Assembly: GCA_958421035.1 (NCBI GenBank)
Contig: CATZKS010000021.1
Span: 1 to 20,770, forward strand
Length of the DNA stretch: 20,770 nt
Reading direction: 5' to 3'
From: an uncultured Collinsella sp.
GTDB taxonomy: Bacteria > Actinomycetota > Coriobacteriia > Coriobacteriales > Coriobacteriaceae
The notes below the pieces were generated by a model. That model saw nothing but the letters and a program-made list of their open reading frames with translations. It made no database searches and was not told the DNA's origin. The translations under genes and the position numbers were made by a program. This document shows positions 1 through 8,297 of this stretch, piece after piece; positions within the stretch are counted from its first letter, which is position 1; every line of letters begins with the position of its first letter.

Positions 1-1287
1 GCCGTGACAGGAGATGACTTTAGCTGGACCTATCAGCCCGAGTCCGATGAACCCATCGTCGACGGCGAAGTTGCTGCAAAAGAAATCATCAGCCACAACG
101 AAGCCTTTATTTGGCCGGTCCGCCTTGTGGAATCCTTAAGCGGCAAGACCAAAACAACCGCTACCTCCAACGAAGTCGATCTTGATCAAGACGTCGACCT
201 GTCCATGCTCTCCGACACCTTTGACCAAAAGAAGTTTGAGAAGGATCTGGGCGACGCCATCGACGAGTTTAACGAGGGCCGTTCGGGCACGTTCGAGGCC
301 AATAGCTCCTATGACGAGCAGGCCGGCAAGTTTACCGTCGAGAAGGCGCGCTCCAACGAAAAACTCAACCGCGAGCATGTCATTAAATATGCCGAGCTCG
401 AGCTTGCCTCGCTGGCCGAAACCGTAGATCTTTCCAAGCTCGGCAACGATGCCTATGAGCCGCTCAATGGAACGCTGACCGATGATCAGATTCAGGCTGC
501 ATGTGATGCCGCCAACAACTTCCTGGGCGTCAACGTGACCCTTAAGCTCAACGGCGAGGATGCCGGAAAGGTTGATGGCAGCTCCGTGTTGCAGTGGATC
601 AGCTTTGCCGATCCGGCCAACCCCACGCTCGATACGTCGCAGATCAGTAGCTGGGCAGCCGAGCTCGCCAACGGCTTTAATACCGTGGGCTCCACTCGCT
701 GGTGGACGCGCGCCGATGGCAAGCAGTGCGCCGTCGAAGGCGGTGACTTTGGTTGGTCCATCGACAGCAGCTCGCTCGCCAAGCAGGTCGAAGACGCTAT
801 TAACAACAAGCAGACCGGCGAGATCGAGATCAAGTACTCCCAGAAGGCCGACACCTTTACCGCAAAGGGAGAGCCCGACTGGAAGGCATACATCGACGTC
901 GACCTGTCCGAGCAGCACGCGCGCTACTATGACGAGAACGGTAATATCGTTTGGGAGGCCAACTTTATTTCCGGCAAACCGGGCGAAGACGCCACCCCCG
1001 AGGGCGTGTGGCAGATCAACAGCAACGACGGCGGCAGCACCCTGATCGGAGCCAAGGACCCCGAGACCGGTAAGCCCAAATACGAGAGTCCGGTAAGCTA
1101 CTGGATGCCGTTCGAGGGCAACATGATCGGCTTCCACGATGCCACCTGGCAAAACGACAAGAGCTTCGATAACGCCGAGTCGTACAAGTGGTGCGGCAGC
1201 CATGGTTGCATCAACCTGCGCCTGGCAGACGCCAAGGCACTTCACGACTGCATCAAAGTCGGCCTGTGCGTGGTTGTCCACTCGTAG
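1..1287 (+). CDS. L,D-transpeptidase with PG-binding-4-like domains and YkuD catalytic domain (5' end outside window)
   Basis: Cell-wall enzyme expected to form 3-3 cross-links in peptidoglycan outside the membrane. The C-terminal ~130 residues form a YkuD domain: the strand YIDVDLSEQHARYY, a conserved His in GFHDATW, and the catalytic motif SHGCINLR with Cys402 (numbering from the GTG at position 4). Upstream lie two regions resembling PG_binding_4 repeats (roughly residues 30-150 and 155-290; note FGWSID). The frame is open to base 1 and no signal peptide or membrane anchor is seen, although this family normally has an N-terminal anchor, so the true start almost certainly lies left of the window and the GTG at 4 is only the first possible start here. 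Acidic and Asn/Asp-rich in composition. It is followed by a 132-base gap containing a hairpin. The family assignment is strong; the repeat boundaries are estimated by eye. Confidence 0.92.
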   Translation, partial: AVTGDDFSWTYQPESDEPIVDGEVAAKEIISHNEAFIWPVRLVESLSGKTKTTATSNEVDLDQDVDLSMLSDTFDQKKFEKDLGDAIDEFNEGRSGTFEANSSYDEQAGKFTVEKARSNEKLNREHVIKYAELELASLAETVDLSKLGNDAYEPLNGTLTDDQIQAACDAANNFLGVNVTLKLNGEDAGKVDGSSVLQWISFADPANPTLDTSQISSWAAELANGFNTVGSTRWWTRADGKQCAVEGGDFGWSIDSSSLAKQVEDAINNKQTGEIEIKYSQKADTFTAKGEPDWKAYIDVDLSEQHARYYDENGNIVWEANFISGKPGEDATPEGVWQINSNDGGSTLIGAKDPETGKPKYESPVSYWMPFEGNMIGFHDATWQNDKSFDNAESYKWCGSHGCINLRLADAKALHDCIKVGLCVVVHS

Positions 1288-1355
1288 TGCAACGCACGCA
1301 TTCCTACAACGTGGAACCGCTGCGACCAATCTAACAGTTCCGAAAGAAACCGTCC

Positions 1356-1385
1356 TATGCGCCCGCCCCAAACGGTGGGCGCATA
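1356..1385 (+). terminator. Strong hairpin between the L,D-transpeptidase and exporter genes, terminator-like
   Basis: A perfect 9-bp inverted repeat (TATGCGCCC / GGGCGCATA), extended by a G-T and two C-G pairs to a 12-bp stem, encloses a six-base loop (CCAAAC). The following bases are only moderately T-rich (TAATTATCG...TTCTTTC), so this is not a textbook intrinsic terminator. Its position 68 bases after the transpeptidase stop fits termination of that transcript. Confidence 0.45.
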
Positions 1386-1389
1386 TAAT
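1384..1389 (+). promoter_or_regulatory. Possible -10 element for the exporter operon
   Basis: The hexamer TATAAT sits 31 bases before the ATG at 1420, overlapping the right arm of the hairpin at 1356-1385. No recognisable -35 lies 16-18 bases upstream; that position is inside the GC-rich stem. The hexamer alone is suggestive, so confidence is low. Confidence 0.3.
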
Positions 1390-1407
1390 TATCGAGGTTC
1401 TTTCTAT

Positions 1408-1414
1408 AAAGGAG
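1408..1414 (+). promoter_or_regulatory. Ribosome-binding site AAAGGAG that fixes the start at 1420
   Basis: AAAGGAG lies five bases before ATG 1420, the best ribosome-binding site in the right-pointing block. It matters because that ATG is out of frame with the body of the membrane-fusion protein, whereas the in-frame GTG at 1647 has no ribosome-binding site. This supports a frameshift near 1429-1436. Confidence 0.75.
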
Positions 1415-1419
1415 ACGCT

Positions 1420-2855
1420 ATGCCGAATGTCCCCACGATCACCCAGGCCCAGATGATACCGAGCGCACGCCCGAAGGTGCCACCGAAACGATTCCTCTGA
1501 TTTCAAACGTATATGCCGACAAGCAGAGCGGACGCGCGAACGATACGGCCGAGATTTCCGATGAAGAGGCATATGCCAAGCTCAAGGCAAAACGTGCCGA
1601 TCGTCGACGCAAAAAGCTGATTCGACGCGGTATTGCCGCCGGCGTCGTGGGTGCCATCGCGCTCATTGCCATTGCCGCAACCCTGGTTATCAATGCTCAG
1701 CCACAGGGCGCTAGTGGGCCTGTGACCGACATGGTGACCGAGGGTACGTTTACCACAACGGTCGAGGCGAAAGGCCAGCTCAAACCCATTTCGTCCTCAG
1801 TGGTCTCCCCTTCTGTCGACGGCACGGTCGATTCGATCAACGTGCAGGCAGGCCAATCCGTCAACGAGGGCGACGTGCTTATGACCATTAAAAATGACGA
1901 GCTCGATCGCAACGTTGCCGAGGCGCAGCGTGCAGTTGCAGCCGCTCAGGAAGACCTCGCCAACGCGCAGAAAGCCGCAACCGCCGCGCAGGCCACCCCG
2001 ACGACGGACGCCGATGGAGCTTCCGCAGCGGCTGGCGTCTCCGCCGCATCGGCGGACACGAACGCCGTATCGGCCGCGCAGCGCAGCCTCGCATCGGCCC
2101 AGGCAAACCTAGACCAGGCGAACGCCAAGGCCGCCAGTCGCACGGTCACGGCCCCGAGCTCGGGTAGCATCGTGGAGCTCAACGCCAAGGTGGGCGCCAC
2201 GGTAACAGGCGGCATGATCATGGGCGAAAGCGATACGAGCGGCGGCAAGCAGTGCATGCAGATCGCCGACCTATCTAAGATGAAGGTGACCGTGCAGGTG
2301 GGCGAAAAGGACATCGCCAAGATCGCCGTTGGACAGAGCGCCAACGTCACGTATCCCGCGTTTCCCGATATCGTGAGCCAGGGCACCGTCACGGCTATCG
2401 CGTCGGTGGCAAACTCCGATGCCGCCAACGGTGGCGGCGGCAGCGTAACCTTTAACGTCGACATCCTCATCGAGGCGCCCGACGCGCGCCTGAAGCCGGG
2501 CATGACGGCCGAGGTATCGGTGGTGACCGAGCAGCTCGACGACGTGGTGATGGTGCCGACGATGGCGCTCATGACCGAAGACGGCGAACACTATTACGTC
2601 AACGTGGCGACTGATGACGAGGGCAAGCAAACCCGTCGCGTGAAGGTGACCGTCGTGACGCAAAACGACAACGAAGCCGTAGTCGGCAAGACGCAGGTCA
2701 AGCACGACGACCAGGGCAACGAGATCAACCCTGGCGTGCCGGTTACCAAGCTGCGCGATGGCGACACCCTCGTCATGGACACCGGAGCGGACGCAACGGC
2801 TGACGGCGGCTACGGCGCGGATTCGGGCAGTATGTCTGCCGACGAGGGCATGTAA
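1420..2855 (+). CDS. MacA/HlyD-like membrane-fusion protein of ABC exporter; apparent frameshift after codon 3
   Basis: Adaptor subunit of a MacAB-type exporter, anchored in the membrane with an extracytoplasmic body. The main frame is open from 1410 to 2855. It encodes an acidic cytoplasmic lead (PGPDDTERTPEGATETIP), a basic patch (RADRRRKKLIRR), one membrane helix (about 1626-1697), a lipoyl/barrel-sandwich half (SPSVDGTVDSINVQAGQSV), an Ala/Gln-rich coiled coil (about 1900-2130), the second half (TAPSSGSIVELNAKVGATV) and beta-barrel domains. The ATG at 1420, with a strong ribosome-binding site, is one base out of frame: read straight it gives a 26-residue peptide ending at TGA 1498-1500. 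The only in-frame standard start, GTG 1647, has no ribosome-binding site and falls inside the membrane helix. One missing base near 1429-1436, or a -1 slip on CCCC at 1431-1434, restores a normal protein of about 478 residues. The stop overlaps the ATPase start by one base. Confidence 0.85.
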
Positions 2856-3628
2856 TGCGTCCCGTTATCGACATCCGCAACGTGCACCGCATCTTTGAGA
2901 GCGAGGCGGGGTGCGCCCACATCCTGCACAACGTGAGCCTGGCGGTAAATCCCGGCGAATTCGTCGCCATCACTGGCCCATCGGGCTCGGGCAAATCAAC
3001 GCTCATGAACATCCTCGGCTGCCTGGATAAGCCAACGGCAGGCGACTACTACCTGCAAGGGCTTAACGTGGCCGAGCTCGATGATGACGAGCTCACCGAA
3101 GTCCGCGCCCTGAGCATCGGCTTTGTCTTTCAGAGCTTCAACCTGCTGCCGCGCCTGTCGGTTATCGAAAACGTCATGCTGCCGCTGGCCTACACCAATG
3201 TGCCCCGAAGCCAGCGCGAAATGCGCGCCGTGCACGCGCTGCAGGCCGTCACGCTACCGGTCGACCACTGGGACCACCGCATATCCGAGCTCTCGGGCGG
3301 CCAGATGCAGCGTGTCGCCATCGCGCGCGCCCTTGTCAATGACCCGCCCATCATCCTGGCCGATGAGCCGACGGGAAACCTGGACTCCGCAACCGGAGCG
3401 CTCGTCATGGAAACATTCCACAAGCTTCAGGAGCGCGGCAAGACCATCGTGCTCATCACACACGACCCCGGCATCGCCGCCGAGGCCGACCGTGCCGTGA
3501 CCATCCGCGACGGTCGCATTCACGACGGCGCGTATATTCCACATGCACCGCGAACCCTGCGCAGCGCCGTAGATAGCCTGCCCATGATTTCCGCCTGCGT
3601 CAACCCGACGAAAGGAGTGGTGGCATGA
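2855..3628 (+). CDS. ABC transporter ATP-binding protein, MacB/LolD type
   Basis: ATPase powering the exporter from the cytoplasmic face. All nucleotide-binding motifs are present: Walker A GPSGSGKST (41-49), Q-loop VFQSFN (Gln93), ABC signature LSGGQMQ (146-152), Walker B IILADEPTGNLD (166-177) and switch His203 (ITHDPG). The NLD form of Walker B and the length of 257 residues are usual for the LolD/MacB/FtsE-like group. A C-terminal tail after about residue 225 lacks obvious motifs. The ATG shares one base with the preceding stop, and the TGA overlaps the permease ATG in an ATGA, so the three genes form one operon. The transported substrate cannot be read from the sequence; peptides, lipids or antimicrobials are all handled by relatives. 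Confidence 0.96.
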   Translation: MRPVIDIRNVHRIFESEAGCAHILHNVSLAVNPGEFVAITGPSGSGKSTLMNILGCLDKPTAGDYYLQGLNVAELDDDELTEVRALSIGFVFQSFNLLPRLSVIENVMLPLAYTNVPRSQREMRAVHALQAVTLPVDHWDHRISELSGGQMQRVAIARALVNDPPIILADEPTGNLDSATGALVMETFHKLQERGKTIVLITHDPGIAAEADRAVTIRDGRIHDGAYIPHAPRTLRSAVDSLPMISACVNPTKGVVA

Positions 3629-4839
3629 GCGCCCGCGATCTCATCCAGGAAGCCCTTCACTCGCTCGAAGCCAACAAGGGGCGCAGCCTGCTCACCATCC
3701 TGGGCATTGTCATCGGCATCGCCTCGGTAATCGCCATGACTTCGCTCATCGGCGGCATCCAAAACAGCCTGGTCAACAGTCTGGGTCTCAATGCGGCACG
3801 CATGGTGCAAATCTATTCGTCGCAAGAACTCACCGAGTCGGACATCGAGAAGCTTCAAAAACTGGTGCCGCAGATAGAGCAGATCGGCATTGTCGACAGC
3901 GCGTATACCGAGTACAAGACCGGCGATAAAAGCTATACCGTCATGGCACAAGGTGTCGATAGCGACATGCTCGACGCCGTGGGGGCCAGCAAGCTCATTG
4001 CGGGGCGCACCTATTCCCAGGCCGAGTCCCAGTCAGGCTCGCGCGTGGCGCTCATCAGCCGCAACGGCGCCGATCAGCTTTACGGCAACGAACAGGATGC
4101 GCTGGGGAAAACCATCAAGGTGTCCAACGGCGAGGTGCAGATTGTAGGCGTGATTGATGGCGGCAGCGACTCCATGGGCTCGCTTACGCTGTATATGCCA
4201 CGCGAAACCATCTCCGAGTTGTTTGGCGACGAGAATCCTTCATTCCCCAGTGTGACGGCACTTGCCGCCGAGGGCACGGACATGGATGAGCTCTGCAAGA
4301 CCATCGAGTCCAAGGTGCGCGCAATGAAGGGCATCGCGGAGGATGATGAGTACGACAGTGTATCGGCGACCTCCATGAAAAGCGCCATCGATGCACTCAA
4401 CTCCTTTATGGGCGCATTCTCGCTCATCATGGGTGCTGTCGCCAGCATCTCGCTGCTTGTCGGCGGTATCGGCATTATGAATATGATGCTCACCAACGTG
4501 ACCGAGCGCATCCGCGAGATCGGCATCCGCCGCACTCTGGGCGCCAGTCGTCGCGATATCACCGCGCAGTTTTTGGCCGAGTCCTCGGCACTGTGCGTCA
4601 CCGGTGGCCTGCTGGGTGTCCTGATTGGCTATCTGCTGGCATGGGGACTCACGTTCTTTGCCGCAAGCTCGGGCATCATGAGCGAGTTTGGAGCTACCGG
4701 GACGATCACGCCAAGCTTCTCCATTACGACAGTGTTGATCGCGTTTGCCGTATCGGTCGGCATCGGCGTAATCTTTGGCTTCTATCCCGCTCGCCGCGCG
4801 GCAAAGCTCGACCCGGTGGAGTGCCTACGCTACCAGTAA
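3625..4839 (+). CDS. MacB-like ABC transporter permease (MacB_PCD + FtsX)
   Basis: Membrane subunit of the exporter, 404 residues, with the four-helix MacB/FtsX topology. Helix 1 is at about 21-44 (SLLTILGIVIGIASVIAMTS), followed by a large extracytoplasmic domain (about 45-255). Three C-terminal helices lie near 262-288 (ending GGIGIMNMML), 322-348 and 370-392. The conserved FtsX-type loop TERIREIGIRRTLGAS follows helix 2, and the ending FYPARRAAKLDPVECLRYQ is typical of the family. The start overlaps the ATPase stop by four bases. It is the last gene of the right-pointing block and converges on the cobalamin operon with only 34 bases between stop codons. The sequence appears intact. Confidence 0.95.
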   Translation: MSARDLIQEALHSLEANKGRSLLTILGIVIGIASVIAMTSLIGGIQNSLVNSLGLNAARMVQIYSSQELTESDIEKLQKLVPQIEQIGIVDSAYTEYKTGDKSYTVMAQGVDSDMLDAVGASKLIAGRTYSQAESQSGSRVALISRNGADQLYGNEQDALGKTIKVSNGEVQIVGVIDGGSDSMGSLTLYMPRETISELFGDENPSFPSVTALAAEGTDMDELCKTIESKVRAMKGIAEDDEYDSVSATSMKSAIDALNSFMGAFSLIMGAVASISLLVGGIGIMNMMLTNVTERIREIGIRRTLGASRRDITAQFLAESSALCVTGGLLGVLIGYLLAWGLTFFAASSGIMSEFGATGTITPSFSITTVLIAFAVSVGIGVIFGFYPARRAAKLDPVECLRYQ

Positions 4840-4873
4840 GCCACCACCAACAAGTTGCGGTGAATTAGAGCGC
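4840..4873. other. 34-base convergent junction without a clear terminator
   Basis: This gap separates the exporter permease stop from the cbiJ stop on the other strand. It contains only short complementary bits (CACC...GGTG, CAAC/GTTG) with no usable loop and no T-run on either strand. Readthrough in both directions, or termination inside the genes, seems likely. Confidence 0.6.
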
Positions 4874-5647
4874 CTAGCGCGCGAACTCCCGTAAAAGCGC
4901 GTCTTCCACTTCCCGAAGCGAAAGGGCCCCGCCTCCCTCGGCGGGACGGGTGACCACGATGCAGCTCGCCCCCGCGTCGCGCGCGGCGGCGAGCTTCTCG
5001 GCCGTGCCGCCTACGGTACCCGAGTCCTTGGTCACAAGCCACTGGGCGCTCACCTGCCGAAGCATCGCCTCGTTGAGCTCGCGGGTGAAGGGCCCCTGCA
5101 TACCGATGACGTGCGACGGCGAAAACCCCGCGTCGATGCACTTCGTTATAGCACCGGGCAGCGGGAGCACACGCACGAAGAAGCGCTCCGTGAAATCGGC
5201 GACGCGCGTGTAGGGAGCAAGCTCCTTGCTCCCCGTCGTGAGAAGCGCACGACCCGGGTTCTCGGAGAGAAAGCGCGCCGCGCAGGCGATCGACGCGACC
5301 GACACGACGCCTTTGGGTAGCGCCTCAGCCGGGCGCGCAAGGCGCAGGCATCGTGCACCCACGGCGAGCGAAGCGGCCCGGATGTTGCCGCTTGCGAGCG
5401 TAGCGAAGGGGTGCGTGGCGTCGACGACGATGCGCGCGCCGGAAAGCTCGCGCTCCATGTCGGCCTCGTCGAGCCTGCCCGCATGCACCTCGATGCCCGG
5501 AAGTTCGCCCAAAAGCTCGCCTCCGTACTCGGTTGCCGCGTAGGCAAGGGCGGGGATGCCCGACCCGCTCGCCCATTCGCACAGAAGGCGGCCCTCGGTG
5601 GTGCCGGCGAAGATGCGCAGCGCCGGCGCGGATGCGGGCGCCGTCAC
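4874..5647 (-). CDS. cbiJ: Cobalt-precorrin-6A reductase
   Basis: NAD(P)H-dependent reductase that converts cobalt-precorrin-6A to -6B in the anaerobic corrin pathway. From the GTG start the protein has 257 residues, normal for CbiJ/CobK. The nucleotide-binding N-terminus reads RIFAGTTEGR (11-20); further family motifs are VDATHPFA, TTGSKEL, the VIGMQGPF segment and LVTKDSGTVGG in the second half. The GTG overlaps the cbiC stop in a GTGA, which is why this start was chosen; the frame stays open upstream to 5917, but that part is antisense-like filler inside cbiC (Arg/Gly-rich). It is the last gene of the operon and ends 34 bases from the convergent permease gene. Confidence 0.94.
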   Translation of the reverse strand: MTAPASAPALRIFAGTTEGRLLCEWASGSGIPALAYAATEYGGELLGELPGIEVHAGRLDEADMERELSGARIVVDATHPFATLASGNIRAASLAVGARCLRLARPAEALPKGVVSVASIACAARFLSENPGRALLTTGSKELAPYTRVADFTERFFVRVLPLPGAITKCIDAGFSPSHVIGMQGPFTRELNEAMLRQVSAQWLVTKDSGTVGGTAEKLAAARDAGASCIVVTRPAEGGGALSLREVEDALLREFAR

Positions 5648-6285
5648 TTCGGGCCGCCTGGGCGCGTGATCTGGTAGAGCAGCGCGTTCATAATGGCGGC
5701 CGCCACGGTAGAGCCGCCCTTGCGACCCCTCGCGACGATGGCCGGCACGCGTCGCGCGAGTAGCTCCTCTTTCGCCTCGACCACGTTCACAAACCCGACC
5801 GGCACCCCAACGACGAGCGCGGGCGCGATCTTCCCCGCGTCCATGAGCTCGGCGAGGCGCAGAAGTGCTGTGGGAGCGTTGCCGACGGCCACGATGAGCG
5901 GACCCTCGATGTCGCAAGCTTTGTCCATGCTCGCAACGGCGCGAGTCGTACCCGCGGCGCGCGCAGCCGCGGCGACATCAGGGTCGGCCATGTAGCACAC
6001 GGCCTTGCAGCCGATCTTCGCGAGTGCGGGCTTGCTTATGCCTGCGAGCGCCATGTTCGTGTCGGTGAGCACCGTGGCCCCTGCGCGCAGTGCGTCGAGC
6101 GCACAGTGCGCGGCGTCATGGGTGAACACGAGGGAATCGGCGTACGAGAAGTCGGCAGTGGTATGGATGACGCGCTTCACGACGGGCTCTTCGAGCGGCG
6201 GGAACGAGCGGCCGCCGAGCTCTTCGGTGATGATCTCGAAGCTGCGCCGCTCGATGTCGCCAGGCGCCATCTCCTTGGAATCCAT
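5644..6285 (-). CDS. cbiC: Cobalt-precorrin-8 methylmutase
   Basis: Moves the methyl group from C11 to C12 to give cobyrinic acid (cobalt form). The protein is 213 residues, the usual size for CbiC/CobH. The catalytic His is visible as His41 in KRVIHTTADFSYADSL. Other conserved stretches are TDTNMALAGI, SVDK-like SMDKACD, VGNAPTALLRL, GVPVGFVNVVEAKEEL and ARGRKGGSTVAAAIMNALL. The ATG abuts the cobO stop with no gap, and GGAG six bases upstream (inside the cobO end) gives a good ribosome-binding site. The stop overlaps cbiJ by four bases. Confidence 0.97.
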   Translation of the reverse strand: MDSKEMAPGDIERRSFEIITEELGGRSFPPLEEPVVKRVIHTTADFSYADSLVFTHDAAHCALDALRAGATVLTDTNMALAGISKPALAKIGCKAVCYMADPDVAAAARAAGTTRAVASMDKACDIEGPLIVAVGNAPTALLRLAELMDAGKIAPALVVGVPVGFVNVVEAKEELLARRVPAIVARGRKGGSTVAAAIMNALLYQITRPGGPK

Positions 6286-6801
6286 CTAGTACTCCACTCC
6301 TTCCCTTGCACATATCCCCTGAGCGTAGGGGTGTTTCTCGCACTGCATCTCGGTTATGTAGTCGGCCTTTTCCACGATCTTGCGGGAAGGCGCGCGCCCG
6401 GTGAGCGCTACTTCGACGCCGCGCGCGGACATATCGAGCGCGCGGTCCACGAGCTCCTCGTCGACAAGCCCCTTCGAAAGCGCGTCGAGCGCCTCGTCGA
6501 GCACGAGCAGCCCCTCCTGCGCGCCCTTGAGCTCGGCGAGCGCGGAAGCAAGGTTCCCATCGTGCAGCTCGCACGTCGCGGCAAGTTCTTCCGACGTCAT
6601 GGACCAGGTAAACTTTTCCGACACCTTCCCCGCGAACACGGGCACGCCGAAATGCTCGGCGAGCAGTCGCGCCTCCCCGCTTTCGCCGTCTTTCAGGAAC
6701 TGCACGACGACGACGCGGCGGCCTGCGGCGAGCATGCGAAGGGCGAGGCCCATCGCCGCCGTGGTCTTGCCTTTGCCGTCGCCATGATACACGTGGATCA
6801 T
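6286..6801 (-). CDS. cobO: Cob(I)yrinic acid a,c-diamide adenosyltransferase (CobA/CobO/BtuR family)
   Basis: Transfers the 5'-deoxyadenosyl group from ATP to the cobalt of the corrinoid. The protein has 171 residues, starting at the ATG that overlaps the cbiP stop (ATGA) and is preceded by GGAGG. The P-loop is HGDGKGKTTAA (6-16), followed by VVVVQFLKDGESGEARLL, LLVLDEALDALSKGL (Walker B-like) and VALTGRAPSRKIVEKADYITEM, all typical of the BtuR/CobO family. The C-terminus KHPYAQGICAREGVEY matches the usual KHP...G.ARxGIEY ending. The open frame to the right of this start is a shadow inside cbiP. The symbol cobO avoids confusion with the cobA used for uroporphyrinogen methyltransferase. Confidence 0.96.
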   Translation of the reverse strand: MIHVYHGDGKGKTTAAMGLALRMLAAGRRVVVVQFLKDGESGEARLLAEHFGVPVFAGKVSEKFTWSMTSEELAATCELHDGNLASALAELKGAQEGLLVLDEALDALSKGLVDEELVDRALDMSARGVEVALTGRAPSRKIVEKADYITEMQCEKHPYAQGICAREGVEY

Positions 6802-8297
6802 ACGCCCTCCTCGATAATGCGGTAGACATACTCCATGTCGAGCGCCCCGCGCACGCCGTCGGCCAGGCGGTCGAACTCGCGCGCACGGTGATCGGCCGCG
6901 GACGCCGCGCCCGCAGCACCCACGACGCTCTCGGGCAGGCCGCGTATACGCGCAAGCGAGCGCGCGAGGGCGAGCGCCACCCCCGGTTCGTCGAACAGGC
7001 CGTGGAGATAGGTTCCGAACACGTTTCCGCAGGCCGCGCCTTCTGGTTTGCCGCCAATCGTGCCCGCAGGGGCGCAGGAGACGGTCGTTTCGCCGTCGTG
7101 AATCTCGTACCCGCGCGCCGTCATGCCGTTCCACACCGAGAACGCGCCTTGGGCGCCCGTGATGCGCAGCTCCGACTGGGCGAGGCGCTTTTCCTCCTTG
7201 AACACCGTACTTGCAGGGATGAGCCCGAGCCCGCGCGCGGTGCCAGCGCCTTCCCTGCCGTGCGGATCGGAAAGCTCGTCTCCCAAGAGCTGGTAGCCTC
7301 CGCATATGCCGAGCACCGGTGTGCCCGCGCCCGAAAGCGCGCGTACACAGGCTCCGATGCCGCTAGCCGCAAGCCAGCGCGCGTCGTCGAGCGTGGTCTT
7401 TGAGCCGGGAAGCACCACCAGGTCGGGTCGGCCCAGATCGGTCGTCGAGGAAACATAGCGCACGCCCACGCCGGGCACGCGCGAAAGCGGGTCGAAGTCG
7501 GTGAAGTTCGACAGATGCGGAAGGCGCACGACGGCGACGTCGATGACACCGCGCGCCTCGCGGGCAGATAGGCGCGGCGCGAGCGAGTCCTCGTCGTCCA
7601 GGTCGAGCGTAAGATACGGCACGACACCCACGACGGGAACCCCGCACATCTTCTCGAGCGGGGCCAAACCCGGGCGCAGGATTTCCACATCGCCGCGGAA
7701 CTTGTTCACCACAAGTCCCCGCAAAAGCGCGCGATCCTCGGGCGCAAAGAGCGCGACCGTACCGTAGAGCTGGGCAAACACCCCGCCTGGGTCGATGTCG
7801 CCCGCGAGCAACACGGGGGAGGACACGGCGCGCGCGAGCCCCATGTTGACGATGTCGTTTTCGGAAAGGTTGATTTCGGCGGGGCTGCCGGCGCCCTCGA
7901 TAACGATGACGTCGTTATCCTCCGCGAGCGAATCGAACGCCTCCAAAATCTGCGGCATGAGCGCCTTCTTTCGCGCGAAGTAGTCCCTCGCAGCGAAGGC
8001 TCCCTGCGCCTTGCCGGCCACGATGAGCTGGCTTCGGTGGTCGCTTTCGGGCTTGAGCAGAATGGGGTTCATGCGCACGTCGGGCGCGATGCCGCACGCC
8101 TCGGCCTGCATGATCTGGGCGCGCCCCATCTCTAGCCCGTCGGCCGTGACACCGCTGTTGAGCGCCATGTTCTGGCTCTTGAAGGGAGCCACGCGCAGGC
8201 CGTCCTGCGAAAGCACACGGCACAGTCCCGCCGCAAGCAGGCTCTTCCCCGCGTTCGACATGGTGCCCTGGATCATGATGGGCTTCGCCCTACCCAC
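6798..8297 (-). CDS. cbiP: Cobyric acid synthase (glutamine-hydrolysing)
   Basis: ATP- and glutamine-dependent amidation of the b, d, e and g side chains of adenosylcobyrinic acid diamide. At 499 residues it is normal for CbiP/CobQ. The N-terminal synthetase domain carries IMIQGTMSNAGKSLLAAG (7-24) and the segments FKSQNMALNS, VIEGAGSPAEINL and GDIDPGGVFAQLYG. The C-terminal class I amidotransferase domain has the nucleophile Cys332 in VLGICGGYQLLG and a late His in GTYLHGLFD. The GTG at 8297 was chosen because AAGGAGG lies nine bases upstream; an ATG seven codons later (8276) is possible but has a poorer site. It overlaps the cobD stop by eight bases. Confidence 0.96.
   Translation of the reverse strand: MGRAKPIMIQGTMSNAGKSLLAAGLCRVLSQDGLRVAPFKSQNMALNSGVTADGLEMGRAQIMQAEACGIAPDVRMNPILLKPESDHRSQLIVAGKAQGAFAARDYFARKKALMPQILEAFDSLAEDNDVIVIEGAGSPAEINLSENDIVNMGLARAVSSPVLLAGDIDPGGVFAQLYGTVALFAPEDRALLRGLVVNKFRGDVEILRPGLAPLEKMCGVPVVGVVPYLTLDLDDEDSLAPRLSAREARGVIDVAVVRLPHLSNFTDFDPLSRVPGVGVRYVSSTTDLGRPDLVVLPGSKTTLDDARWLAASGIGACVRALSGAGTPVLGICGGYQLLGDELSDPHGREGAGTARGLGLIPASTVFKEEKRLAQSELRITGAQGAFSVWNGMTARGYEIHDGETTVSCAPAGTIGGKPEGAACGNVFGTYLHGLFDEPGVALALARSLARIRGLPESVVGAAGAASAADHRAREFDRLADGVRGALDMEYVYRIIEEGV

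Noticed and set aside
1420..1500. 26-codon frame as a genuine leader peptide gene
   Set aside because: Its overlapping alternative frame encodes a coherent membrane-protein N-terminus, so a one-base error or slip explains the data better than a leader peptide.
136..1572. 478-codon open frame on the minus strand opposite the L,D-transpeptidase
   Set aside because: It lies almost wholly antisense to a clearly conserved gene, has no recognisable domain, and such frames are common opposite GC-rich genes.
4840..4873. Shared bidirectional terminator between the convergent blocks
   Set aside because: Only very short complementary pieces with no proper loop and no T-run on either strand.
5648..5917. 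N-terminal extension of the cbiJ frame (likewise for cobO, cobD, cbiB, cobS, cobU, cobT, cbiA, cbiET and cbiD)
   Set aside because: The extra residues are Arg/Gly/Pro-rich, overlap the upstream gene out of frame, and the conserved family N-terminus begins at the coupled start codon.
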